Positions 1 to 7,160 of a DNA stretch of 17,142 nucleotides are shown here, in pieces. Position 1 is the first letter of the stretch; every line of letters starts with the position of its first letter. A program made the position numbers and the translations under genes. The DNA lies in NCBI GenBank assembly GCA_030599515.1, contig JAUVNV010000021.1, positions 1 through 17,142 of the forward strand, in the 5' to 3' direction. The notes under the pieces are model-generated. The model did not search any database and was not told the origin of the DNA. It worked only from the letters and a program-made list of their open reading frames with translations. Source of the stretch: Acidimicrobiia bacterium. Its GTDB lineage: Bacteria; Actinomycetota; Acidimicrobiia; Spongiisociales; UBA5794.

Positions 1-9
1 CGTATCCCG

Positions 10-867
10 ATGAACGGATCCGGCGATTACCTGGATGAGATGATGTTCAACCAGCACACCGACCGGGACATCGAGCGTCTGTTCGACGGCTCGGGCGATC
101 CATCAGGCGAACTCGCTCCGGTCGCCGACCTGCTCGTTTCCCTGAGAACCGCGTCGAACGTCACACTTGACGAGAAGACGCTCGCCGGGTTCGTCCATTC
201 GTCGTCGACGGCTGCGGCCACCGCCGCCAGGCAACGGGCCGTCGAAGGGAGCGCAACGGCGCCGGTCGTGGGTGTTGCCGGGATGCGACGGGGTTCGCTG
301 CTGGTGTCGCTCAGACATCGAACGGCGGCAGTCGCAGTGGCCGCTGCCGTGTTCGTTGGAGGTATGAGCGGCATGGCGGTTGCTGCCGACCACGCCAAGC
401 CCGGCGATGCGCTCTACGGCATCGACCGTGCCCTCGAAGCTGTGGGAATCGGCAACGGCATGGCCACGGAGCGGTTGGCCGAGGCTCAGGCCCTCCTCGA
501 GTCCGGCGATATTCCTCGCGGGCTCCAGCACGCAGCCGATGCGGTGGAGACGCACGGCTCGGACCACTCGGCAGCCTCGGACGCGCTCGCGGAGGCAGCC
601 GAGCGAGTGATGTCCGGCCGTTCGTCACAGTCGGAAGCAACTCGCATCAGCGTCGCCGGACTCCTCTCCCATCTCTCAGCGAACGTTCACGATCTCGACG
701 GCCGCGAAGTCGCGGAACTCGCAAGGGAGATCGGCCGATCCAACGACCGATCCAACACGCCTCCCGCAGCCACATCACCCGACACCCCCGGGCCTCCGGA
801 CCATCGACGGACCGATCCTCCAGGGCGTTCCGATTCCAAACCAGGATCACCGAACAACAGGCCGTAG
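10..867 (+). CDS. Membrane-anchored DUF5667-like protein, possibly linked to an anti-sigma system
   Basis: This 285-residue protein has a soluble N-terminal part (about 1-100), one hydrophobic segment at about 105-126 and an extracytoplasmic C-terminal part. The stretch PGDALYGIDRALEAVG just after the membrane segment resembles the 'PGD.LY.vKR..E' motif of DUF5667 proteins. An Ala-rich helical region follows, and the last 40 residues are rich in Pro, Asp and Arg and are probably disordered. Proteins of this build often sit beside ECF sigma factors in actinobacteria, but the upstream gene lies outside the window, so a regulatory role is inference. The start is uncertain: ATG codons at 40 and 43 are in frame, and the ribosome-binding region of the ATG at 10 is cut off. 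The gene lies 15 nt before a secreted-protein gene and is probably co-transcribed with it. Confidence 0.6.
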   Translation: MNGSGDYLDEMMFNQHTDRDIERLFDGSGDPSGELAPVADLLVSLRTASNVTLDEKTLAGFVHSSSTAAATAARQRAVEGSATAPVVGVAGMRRGSLLVSLRHRTAAVAVAAAVFVGGMSGMAVAADHAKPGDALYGIDRALEAVGIGNGMATERLAEAQALLESGDIPRGLQHAADAVETHGSDHSAASDALAEAAERVMSGRSSQSEATRISVAGLLSHLSANVHDLDGREVAELAREIGRSNDRSNTPPAATSPDTPGPPDHRRTDPPGRSDSKPGSPNNRP

Positions 868-882
868 GCCGAAAGGAAACCG

Positions 883-1254
883 ATGAGACAACGAGTAGTC
901 ACCATGATCGCAGTCGCTGCGCTGCTGATCGTCGGCGCAGCCCCCGCCCTCGGCGCACCCGGAGGCGTACCCGGCCCACCGGCCGATCACGTCAAGGGAG
1001 CAGACGACGTAGCCGTTGACGACGCCGGCGCCGACATGCATGGTCCGCCGGAGTGGGCCAAGGCGTATGGGTGGCGGATCAAAGACGCGTTCAACATGCC
1101 GTACGGACACCTCGTGCAGTGCAACAAGGAAGTCGGCGCATACGAAGATTGGGATTGCCCCGCCGACGTGGAATTCCCAGACCTGGAGTTCCCAGAAGAC
1201 AATCCCGGAGCCAAGGCTTTCTGGGAGAAGAACGAATCGATTTTCGCGATCTGA
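883..1254 (+). CDS. Small secreted acidic protein, unknown function
   Basis: The 123-residue product starts with a clear signal peptide: Arg at 2 and 4, a hydrophobic core at about 5-20, and a likely signal peptidase I site after Ala22-Leu-Gly24. The mature part of about 99 residues begins with a Gly/Pro-rich stretch, then an acidic region, then a C-terminal part rich in aromatic residues with two cysteines (80 and 92) that could form a disulfide. There is no lipobox cysteine, so it is probably released or held non-covalently outside the membrane. GAAAGGA at 871-877 is a good Shine-Dalgarno for the ATG at 883. I do not recognise a family. The close upstream membrane protein suggests the two act together in the envelope, which is inference. 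Confidence 0.65.
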   Translation: MRQRVVTMIAVAALLIVGAAPALGAPGGVPGPPADHVKGADDVAVDDAGADMHGPPEWAKAYGWRIKDAFNMPYGHLVQCNKEVGAYEDWDCPADVEFPDLEFPEDNPGAKAFWEKNESIFAI

Positions 1255-1273
1255 TCGATCAGGCAGGGGGATA

Positions 1274-1320
1274 CCCCGGCATCGCGACCGTTGGATTATC
1301 CACGGGTCGCGGTGCCGGGG
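1274..1320 (+). terminator. Strong hairpin after the secreted-protein gene
   Basis: The arms at 1274-1289 and 1305-1320 pair over 16 bp with one G-U pair; inside them TGG (1292-1294) can pair with CCA (1300-1302). A moderately T-rich stretch follows at 1321-1335, as expected for an intrinsic terminator of the + strand gene ending at 1254. A smaller hairpin (CTTCTG 1331-1336 with CAGAAG 1339-1344) lies just beyond. The arms are nearly symmetrical, so the structure could also stop - strand transcripts coming from the methyltransferase gene. I see no gene in the rest of 1255-1498. Confidence 0.6.
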
Positions 1321-1498
1321 TTCTGCTTGTCTTCTGAACAGAAGCAGGGAGTCCAGCGGGTAGGTGGGAGATCTGCGAACCATGGGCTGGCAGGGCACGT
1401 ACACGCACGTGCGAATCCGGGTTTTGCAGGGTTGTTGGGGGTCGACCGATTCACGCGACCACGCAGCCCTGACGGCACGAGGGTATCGCGAGGCTGCT

Positions 1499-2134
1499 TC
1501 AGTTCGGCCCGCGGCTCCGTCCGACGAAGAGTCCGACCCGGTAGCTCAGTCGGGTTGGTGGATTCGGTCCGACGTCGCCGAAGTAGAACGTCAGCAATCG
1601 GAGCGCATCCTCCGTCGTCTCGAACGCGAACTCGGTCTCGATGATCTCGGGCCGGAACCCCCGCCTCGCCCAGAACGTCGCATCGGCGCTGATGTCCGAA
1701 CTCGCCAGGGCACAGAACTCGTCTCCGCCGAGATTCTCGGCGATCAACAGCGGTCCCCCGCTACGCACGGTTCGATGCAGCTCTGCGATTCCGAGCGCCG
1801 GATCGAAGCCCCGGGAGAAGAAGTACGCCCACGTGGCGTAGGCGCCCTGAAAGGCTCCGTCGCCAAAGGGCAACTCCTCGGCATCCGCCTGCACCCAGGT
1901 GAGCGGGCGAGCCCGGTCGATCATGCCGCTTGCCGGTTCGACGGCGACCACAGTCCGATCCTGCCTCGTCAACCGCTCTGCCGTGAATCCGTCCCCGGCC
2001 CCGACGTCGAGCACGATTCCGCGAGGCAGAAGCTCGTTCAGGCGATCGACGACCAGGCCGGGACGGTCCATCGCCGCCCGCTCGATCGCGAACAGCTCGG
2101 GATGCTCGGCGCCGTAGAACGGAATCACGGACAC
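1499..2134 (-). CDS. Class I SAM-dependent methyltransferase
   Basis: The protein has a Rossmann-type methyltransferase core. Motif I is VLDVGAGDG near residue 42, the acidic end of strand 2 is VAVEPAS, and QADAEELPFGDGAF is the usual motif II/III region of the Methyltransf_11 group. The substrate cannot be told. I place the start at GTG 2134 (211 residues), because a GGAGG at 2144-2148 lies 9 nt upstream. A longer open frame to 2200 is possible, but its extra 22 Arg-rich residues are antisense-like read-through of the end of arfB. The gene starts 4 nt after the arfB stop and its Shine-Dalgarno lies in the last arfB codons, so the two are co-transcribed and probably translationally coupled. 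Confidence 0.8.
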   Translation of the reverse strand: MSVIPFYGAEHPELFAIERAAMDRPGLVVDRLNELLPRGIVLDVGAGDGFTAERLTRQDRTVVAVEPASGMIDRARPLTWVQADAEELPFGDGAFQGAYATWAYFFSRGFDPALGIAELHRTVRSGGPLLIAENLGGDEFCALASSDISADATFWARRGFRPEIIETEFAFETTEDALRLLTFYFGDVGPNPPTRLSYRVGLFVGRSRGPN

Positions 2135-2138
2135 CGGA

Positions 2139-2558
2139 TCATTCCTCCGAAACAGGCGGCTTGCGGAGCGACTTCGTGCGCGACCGTGCCTTCTTGTCAT
2201 CGACCCGTCGGCGGCGGGCGGCGCGGCTCGGTTTCGTGGCCCGACGCGGCGGCGGGTCGGGCTTCAGCGCCTCCCGGATCCGGTCGGCGAGTCGTTGCCG
2301 GGCGATCTGACGGTTCCGCCACTGGGACCGCGTCTCGTCAACGATGACAGTGATCACGCCGCCGGTGGCAAGACGAGAGACGACCCGCTGCCTGCTCTCG
2401 TCGTCGAATGCTCGTGAGGCACCGGCATCGAAGCGAAGCTCGGCGCGTGTCGACGACCGGTTGGCATGCTGGCCACCCGGACCCCCCGTCGGCGAGAAGG
2501 TCCAGCCCAGTTCGCCGTCCGGGATCGTGATCGCGTCGGAGATCTTCAGGTCGTCCAC
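2139..2558 (-). CDS. arfB: Alternative ribosome-rescue factor ArfB (peptidyl-tRNA hydrolase)
   Basis: The 139-residue protein matches the ArfB/YaeJ/ICT1 family in length and layout. ArfB enters stalled, non-stop ribosomes and hydrolyses the peptidyl-tRNA ester. The catalytic GGQ is at residues 28-30 within TGGPGGQHANRSST, the usual release-factor-like signature. The linker and C-terminal tail (about 105-139) are rich in Arg and Lys, as needed to sit in the empty mRNA entry channel. The start is GTG 2558, which follows the TACGGT hexamer at 2565-2570 by 6 nt and fits a leaderless mRNA. A much longer open frame continues upstream through the antisense of the vWA gene, but it is not coding. Family identity is firm; the exact start is somewhat less so. 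Confidence 0.9.
   Translation of the reverse strand: MDDLKISDAITIPDGELGWTFSPTGGPGGQHANRSSTRAELRFDAGASRAFDDESRQRVVSRLATGGVITVIVDETRSQWRNRQIARQRLADRIREALKPDPPPRRATKPSRAARRRRVDDKKARSRTKSLRKPPVSEE
2144..2148 (-). promoter_or_regulatory. GGAGG ribosome-binding site inside the end of arfB
   Basis: On the minus strand, GGAGG followed by AATGATCCG leads to GTG at 2134. This site decides the start of the methyltransferase. It overlaps the penultimate codons of arfB, so ribosomes finishing arfB would pass directly over it. Confidence 0.65.
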
Positions 2559-2564
2559 GACCCA

Positions 2565-2624
2565 ACCGTACCGCGAGCGGCGGTGGGATCGGCGTCGGTA
2601 CAGGCTTGACGGGCATCGTATGCT
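2565..2624. promoter_or_regulatory. Divergent promoter region for arfB and the vWA operon
   Basis: Only 75 bp separate the GTG of arfB (2558, -) from the ATG of the vWA gene (2634, +). On the minus strand TACGGT (2570-2565) stands 6 nt before the arfB start. On the plus strand TATGCT (2619-2624) stands 9 nt before the vWA start. Neither gene has a Shine-Dalgarno, so both are probably leaderless or nearly so. No convincing -35 is visible for either. Confidence 0.45.
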
Positions 2625-2633
2625 TATAGGTTC

Positions 2634-4850
2634 ATGCGCGCGCACGATGAAACGTTCCTGGATGAGATCCTTCCACCCGAAGACCGGGTGATCGAAGCCG
2701 TCGTCGCGCGCTACCAGCGCGTTGCTCCCGCGGTGACCCGATTCGCCCGCAGCATCGCCGGGAACGACGAACTGCGCGTCCGTCTCGGATCCAAGGCGTC
2801 TGCGTCGAAGGATGAGATCGTCATCAACCCGGGTGTCTTCCAGGCGGCATACGCCAGGAGTGCCCCGGTCACGCCGACGGAAGTCGCTCTGACGTCGGCG
2901 CTGCACGAGGCCATCCACCTCATCGCGACCGACTTCGACGACGAACGGCCGATACCGGAGTCGTGGCTGGCCCACCGACGCTCCCTCGAAGACGACGGCG
3001 CCGCGCCGCCGCCGCTCGCCGAACTCACCTCCTACGACTGGATCGAACCCGAGGCCGAGATCGGCGAGGACGAGGCCGTCCACCCTCTCGACGATCTGCT
3101 CGAACCCGAGGCCGAACCCGCGAGCGGGGCCGTCACTCTCCTCGATGCCCTCCACACGGTCGCGGGTCCTGCCGCCGAAGCGATGTTCCTCTCGCTCGAA
3201 GACGCGCGACAGGAACAACGCCACCTCGCCCCGTTCCCCGGTGCCCGCTCCGTGCTCTCCGACCTCTATCGCGCGGCTGTGCCGGGAGCGTCGGCCAATG
3301 CCAGACCCCTCGGCCAGTTCGCGCTCGCCTGTTTCCTGATCGTCGGCGGCTACTTCGAACGCGACGATCTGCAGCGACGGGTCGCCCCACACGTAGCGCT
3401 CGCCCTCGACGACGCAACTCCCTTCCTCGATCCCGTGACGGAATTGGACGATCCGTGGGCTGTCGGGAGCGTGGCTCTGCAACTCATTGAGGTCGCCCGC
3501 ATGCACGGACTCCTCACCGAAGGGGCCGCTGCCGACTCGTCCGTCGGCCGCAAGACGGAGATGGCAGCGGACCAGGCCGCGATCGCCGAGAGCGTCGACG
3601 CCGTGCGGATCGTCACCCCTCCCCTGGCCGATCGCGAAGGGTACGAAGAGACCCGGCAGGCAGCGCAGACGGTCTCGGCCGAACACGGGCGACACGGCGA
3701 TGCCGAACAGGCCGGAGATCCCGCAACCGACCAGTTGATGAAGGTATCGACTGCACCGACGGTCTACCTGCCGACCGGCCAGGCGGGGAAGCTCGTCGTC
3801 ACTGACTTCCCGCTCGAGTTCCGCCGGTTCGCACACCGGGGCCGTGACCTGCTCGAGATCGCCGCTGAAGAGTGGGGCGTCGCACAGCGCCGCGTCTCCG
3901 GCGAGCTCTACCCGCTCTTCCTGGCCAACCAACGGCGTGGATTGCGCACCGGCTTCGATGCCGGCGACCTCTCCCCATACACGCCACTCCTCCTCGGCGC
4001 CGGCCTCTACGAGCGCATGTTCGAGCGGCGGGACCTTCCGAATCGCCGCTCCTACGGCGTGAGCCTGCTCGTGGACGGATCCGCATCGATGCTCCAGCCC
4101 CGCGACGTTCGAGGCGGGCGGAAACGGCCGTGGGCCCTGGCCGCCGCCACCCTCGGTGCGTGGACGCTCGCCCGCCTGTCCGATGAACTCCAGATCGAGT
4201 TCGAGGTAGCCATCTTCAACCGCGGGTTCGTTGCCGCCCCGGGGGACACGGAGAGGTCCTTCACCGACCGGAGAGGTCGCGCCACTGGAGCGCTCCGTCG
4301 CACACAGGGCGGCGCAGCCGAGAGGCTCACGCGAACTGTGAACCACTACATCGTCAAGTCGTTCGCCGCTCGCTGGCGGGCCGCAGAGGATGTGCTCGCC
4401 GGGCTCTTCTGGATGGCCGCGGCGCCGCAAGAGGCCGCCAGGGAAGCCAGGAAGGACCCGGACGCGGCACCCCCGCTGTCGATGTTCGACAAGGCCGCGA
4501 ACGTTGACGAGTTCAACCTGACTCACGCCGCCGAACGACTCTCCGCCCGGAATGTCTCGCATCGCATCATCGTCGTCCTCGCCGACGGGATGACCCGCGG
4601 GTCGGTCGAAGCGCTCGCCGAGACATCGGTGTCGATCGAACGCGGTGGAACGATGGTGCTCGGAATCGGAATCGGCGACGAAACCGTTCAGGCTGCCTAC
4701 GCCCGCAACCAGGTCGTCGAACAACCCGAGACGCTCGCGTCTGCGATGGTCGGCGGTGTTCGGTCGGCGCTGCTGCGTTCCATCGCCGACGAGGGCGGAG
4801 ATACGTGGTGGACCCACGCGACCGAGAAGATCACGCAAAGCACGAACTGA
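2634..4850 (+). CDS. CobT-like vWA protein with HExxH metallopeptidase-like motif
   Basis: The 738-residue protein is soluble, with no signal peptide. The N-terminal third holds HEAIH at residues 91-95, preceded by a helix and followed about 95 residues later by LEDARQE (188-194). This combination resembles HExxH metal-binding domains with a downstream glutamate and the 'LEDaRvE' motif of CobT/NorD-type proteins. A Gly/Asp/Glu-rich linker follows. The C-terminal vWA domain (about 474-715) has the MIDAS DGSAS at 481-485 and a second acidic site, LADGMT, at 649-654. vWA proteins of this type work with the AAA ATPase encoded next to them (CobS/CobT, NorQ/NorD, MoxR/vWA) in remodelling or metal insertion. 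The target here is unknown. No other cobalamin genes are in the window, so I do not call it cobT. Confidence 0.75.
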   Translation: MRAHDETFLDEILPPEDRVIEAVVARYQRVAPAVTRFARSIAGNDELRVRLGSKASASKDEIVINPGVFQAAYARSAPVTPTEVALTSALHEAIHLIATDFDDERPIPESWLAHRRSLEDDGAAPPPLAELTSYDWIEPEAEIGEDEAVHPLDDLLEPEAEPASGAVTLLDALHTVAGPAAEAMFLSLEDARQEQRHLAPFPGARSVLSDLYRAAVPGASANARPLGQFALACFLIVGGYFERDDLQRRVAPHVALALDDATPFLDPVTELDDPWAVGSVALQLIEVARMHGLLTEGAAADSSVGRKTEMAADQAAIAESVDAVRIVTPPLADREGYEETRQAAQTVSAEHGRHGDAEQAGDPATDQLMKVSTAPTVYLPTGQAGKLVVTDFPLEFRRFAHRGRDLLEIAAEEWGVAQRRVSGELYPLFLANQRRGLRTGFDAGDLSPYTPLLLGAGLYERMFERRDLPNRRSYGVSLLVDGSASMLQPRDVRGGRKRPWALAAATLGAWTLARLSDELQIEFEVAIFNRGFVAAPGDTERSFTDRRGRATGALRRTQGGAAERLTRTVNHYIVKSFAARWRAAEDVLAGLFWMAAAPQEAAREARKDPDAAPPLSMFDKAANVDEFNLTHAAERLSARNVSHRIIVVLADGMTRGSVEALAETSVSIERGGTMVLGIGIGDETVQAAYARNQVVEQPETLASAMVGGVRSALLRSIADEGGDTWWTHATEKITQSTN

Positions 4851-4854
4851 GGAG
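4851..4854 (+). promoter_or_regulatory. GGAG ribosome-binding site for the AAA gene
   Basis: GGAG follows the vWA stop codon directly and is 4 nt from the ATG at 4859. It favours this start over the in-frame ATG at 4805, which lies inside the vWA gene, and suggests coupled translation. Confidence 0.6.
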
Positions 4855-4858
4855 CACC

Positions 4859-5851
4859 ATGGCAAACACCGTCACATTCGAAGACCCGCTGGGCATCGGA
4901 CCGCCGATCACCCTCGCGAAAGCGTCGATCCCGAAAGATCTCCCGGACGCGGACATCCGCCGCGATCACATCCCGCAGACCGATCCGTACTACGTCGATC
5001 TGGGCATGCTCTACCGCCTCGCCGCGCTCGAACAGGTGCGGGCACGACGGTTCACCGGCATCCCGCTCCACCTCGCCCTGCGCGGCCACATGGGGACGGG
5101 GAAGGACCACGATCTCGAGCAGTTCGCCGCCGTCCTCGACCTCCCCTACTACCGGATTCCTCTCACCGGCGAGGTTCGTGACATCACCCTCATCGGGTCG
5201 GTCAAGCTCCACGGCGACGGGAAAGGGGGAACCGAGAGCCGCTGGGAGGATGGCGACATCACCCGGGCCTTGCGGGGTCCTTCACTCGTGAACCTCTCCG
5301 AATTGAACGCGGCCGGTGCCGAAACTCTCTTCGCCCTCCACGGTCTTCTCGATCGACACAAGGCGTTGGAGTTGCCGACCGGCGAGATGGTGCGGCTACG
5401 CGACGACGTGCGGATCTTCGGGACGCTCAATCCCACCGACCTACGCGACTACGCCGGGACACAGACGCTCAACAAGGCATTCTCCGACCGCTGGATCATC
5501 TGGGAGAAAGAGTTCCCATCCGAAGACGAACTGCGGGCAATGATCGATCGCCGCCACCCGACCATGCGGAGCGATCTCGTGGAGTTCGTCTCGAAACTGG
5601 CCGTCGAAATCAACGAGTCCTTCGTCGCCGGTGACGCCAGGACGCGCGTTGAGACACCGATGAGCCTCCGCACCGTGCTCGACCGGATCCCCGCCGGTCT
5701 CGACATGTACGGCGCGGCGGAAGACCCGCTGCGGCGGTCATGGGAGGAGTTCGTGCTCCCACACATCGACCCGTACGATCGGGACCACTACGAGACGGTC
5801 TGGTCGGCCGTCGTGCGCCGCGGCCCGACCGGCGATCCGTTCTCGGGATAG
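4859..5851 (+). CDS. CobS/MoxR-like AAA+ protein with altered Walker motifs
   Basis: The 330-residue protein has the length and order of a CobS/MoxR-type AAA+ ATPase. GHMGTGKD is at 76-83, a Walker B-like strand LVNLSELN at 143-150, a sensor 1-like TLNPTD at 189-194 and an Arg-finger-like FSDRW at 208-212. Two key residues differ from the family norm. The Ser/Thr after the P-loop lysine, which coordinates Mg, is Asp83 (codon GAC). The first acidic residue of Walker B is Ser147, while Glu148 is kept. It may bind nucleotide but hydrolyse it poorly, or use a variant chemistry. It starts 8 nt after the vWA gene and must be its partner; yajQ follows 8 nt later. Confidence 0.75.
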   Translation: MANTVTFEDPLGIGPPITLAKASIPKDLPDADIRRDHIPQTDPYYVDLGMLYRLAALEQVRARRFTGIPLHLALRGHMGTGKDHDLEQFAAVLDLPYYRIPLTGEVRDITLIGSVKLHGDGKGGTESRWEDGDITRALRGPSLVNLSELNAAGAETLFALHGLLDRHKALELPTGEMVRLRDDVRIFGTLNPTDLRDYAGTQTLNKAFSDRWIIWEKEFPSEDELRAMIDRRHPTMRSDLVEFVSKLAVEINESFVAGDARTRVETPMSLRTVLDRIPAGLDMYGAAEDPLRRSWEEFVLPHIDPYDRDHYETVWSAVVRRGPTGDPFSG

Positions 5852-5859
5852 GAGAAGCC

Positions 5860-6345
5860 ATGCCGTCATTCGACATCGTCTCACAGGTCGACATGCAGGA
5901 AGTCCGCAACGCCGTCGACCAATCGATGCGAGAAGTCGTCAACCGCTACGACTTCAAAGGCACCGACACCCGGATCGAGATCACCGACGAAGGTATCACC
6001 GTCGAATCGACCTCCGACCATCGTGTCGAAGCCGCGATCGACGTTCTCAAGGGCAAGCTCGTCAGGCGCAAGGTGTCGCTCAAGTCGCTCTCGGGCGGCG
6101 AGATCAAGCCGGTGGGCGGCAGTCGGTCCCGGGCTCTCTTCACGCTGAATCAGGGCATCGCCCAGGACGACGCGAAGGTGCTCTCGAAGACGATCCGGGA
6201 TATGAAGCTGAAGGCCCAGGCCCAGATCCAGGGTGACCAGCTACGGGTGCAGGCCAAGAAGCGCGACGATCTGCAGACCGTCATCGCCGAGATCAAGGCC
6301 CTCGACTTCCACGTCCCGCTCCAGTTCGTCAACTACCGCGACTGA
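5860..6345 (+). CDS. yajQ: YajQ family (UPF0234) nucleotide-binding protein
   Basis: This 161-residue protein matches YajQ almost end to end. It begins PSFDIVSQVDMQEVRNAVDQ and includes REVVNRYDFKGT and RALFTLNQGIAQDDAK, all hallmark stretches, and ends near the usual length of about 163. The family has two ferredoxin-like folds and binds nucleotides or RNA; a Xanthomonas member is a cyclic di-GMP effector. The ATG at 5860 has GGAG at 5851-5854, overlapping the stop of the AAA gene, so the three genes vWA-AAA-yajQ form one operon. Its last 13 nt overlap the end of the convergent HAD gene. Confidence 0.93.
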   Translation: MPSFDIVSQVDMQEVRNAVDQSMREVVNRYDFKGTDTRIEITDEGITVESTSDHRVEAAIDVLKGKLVRRKVSLKSLSGGEIKPVGGSRSRALFTLNQGIAQDDAKVLSKTIRDMKLKAQAQIQGDQLRVQAKKRDDLQTVIAEIKALDFHVPLQFVNYRD

Positions 6346-7013
6346 CGCGAACCGTCCAACAGGTAGGTGAGTGCGTCGCGGCCGGTCGGAACGATCATCG
6401 TCGGTTCGATCTGATCGAGCGACCAATTGCGGCCAAGCGAAATCCAGATGGTCCGGAGACCGACACCGGCACCGCCGACGACGTCGGACGTTGGACTGTC
6501 ACCCACCATCCAACCGTTCGCAAGCGTCGATCCCGCCGCCTCGGCGGTCGCCTCGAAGATCCCCGGATCGGGCTTGCCGACACCGATCTCATCGGAGACG
6601 CACACACCGTCCACATGGTCAAGGAGCTCGGACGCCTCCATCTTCGGTCGCTGCATCGTCGAGCCGTTCGTGGCCACGCCGATCCGCCATCCCGTGCCTC
6701 GGAGTTCGGCCAGGCCCGCCAGCACGACCGGGTCGGGCTCGAACCACGTTGGAAACTCCTCGACGAACTCGTCGATCAATGCCGACACGGACGACCGCAA
6801 ATCGAACCGGCGACGCGCCGCGCCGAACAAGTCCACCCTCGATCGATCGCAGTTGTCGTCGAACTCCACGAGCCAGCCCGCCGCATCGGGGCCGAGACCA
6901 TGGCGCTCCGACCAGGCATGCGCCCATCGCTCGAAGACGCCGGTCCGATCGATCAACGTGTCGTCGAGATCGAAGAGAACCAGCGAACTCGTCTGTGGTT
7001 CCCCGTTCGTCAC
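6333..7013 (-). CDS. HAD-superfamily hydrolase
   Basis: The 226-residue protein has all four HAD motifs: FDLDDTL with nucleophile Asp15 and Asp17, ATNG with Thr115, GKPDP with Lys147, and GDSPTSD with Asp172. The helical cap between motifs I and II (about 22-100) makes it a C1-type phosphatase similar to the Gph/YjjG group. The substrate is unknown; a small phosphorylated metabolite or nucleotide is likely. The start is GTG 7013. There is no Shine-Dalgarno, but TAGTGT (7021-7026 on this strand) stands 7 nt upstream. The 3' end overlaps yajQ tail to tail. Confidence 0.85.
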   Translation of the reverse strand: MTNGEPQTSSLVLFDLDDTLIDRTGVFERWAHAWSERHGLGPDAAGWLVEFDDNCDRSRVDLFGAARRRFDLRSSVSALIDEFVEEFPTWFEPDPVVLAGLAELRGTGWRIGVATNGSTMQRPKMEASELLDHVDGVCVSDEIGVGKPDPGIFEATAEAAGSTLANGWMVGDSPTSDVVGGAGVGLRTIWISLGRNWSLDQIEPTMIVPTGRDALTYLLDGSRQSR

Positions 7014-7160
7014 GCGCTGGACACTAGCGATACTGGATCTCCTCCATTCGATCGAGACGCATTCGACGAGTACCGGCGTCCGGGGCGTCGCACGACCGGT
7101 GAAAGGTCAATCTCGCGACGATTCGCCCGCGCTCTCGGGAGCCTCCGGTACGCTGACGCA
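7014..7160. promoter_or_regulatory. Divergent intergenic region with two leaderless-type promoters
   Basis: This 147-bp gap serves the HAD gene (-) and the methyltransferase (+). TAGTGT (7026-7021, minus) is 7 nt from GTG 7013, and TACGCT (7149-7154, plus) is 6 nt from ATG 7161. I see no Shine-Dalgarno for either gene and no other feature in between. Confidence 0.45.

Noticed and set aside
1370..1440. tRNA-like T-loop (GTGCGAATCC)
   Set aside because: No acceptor stem, D arm or anticodon arm can be built around it.
1364..2347. 327-codon plus-strand frame
   Set aside because: It runs antisense to the methyltransferase and arfB, both of which have clear family motifs, and itself shows none.
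2139..4865. 908-codon open frame on the minus strand
   Set aside because: Only its last 140 codons (arfB) are real. The rest is antisense to the vWA gene, with Arg/Gly-rich low-complexity composition and no motifs.
2634..5851. CobT/CobS cobaltochelatase
   Set aside because: The layout is similar, but there are no cobalamin genes in the window, the AAA protein has altered Walker residues, and other vWA/MoxR systems fit as well.
6615..7160. N-terminal extension of the tam-like methyltransferase
   Set aside because: The extra 182 codons are antisense to the HAD gene; the family signature begins exactly at ATG 7161.
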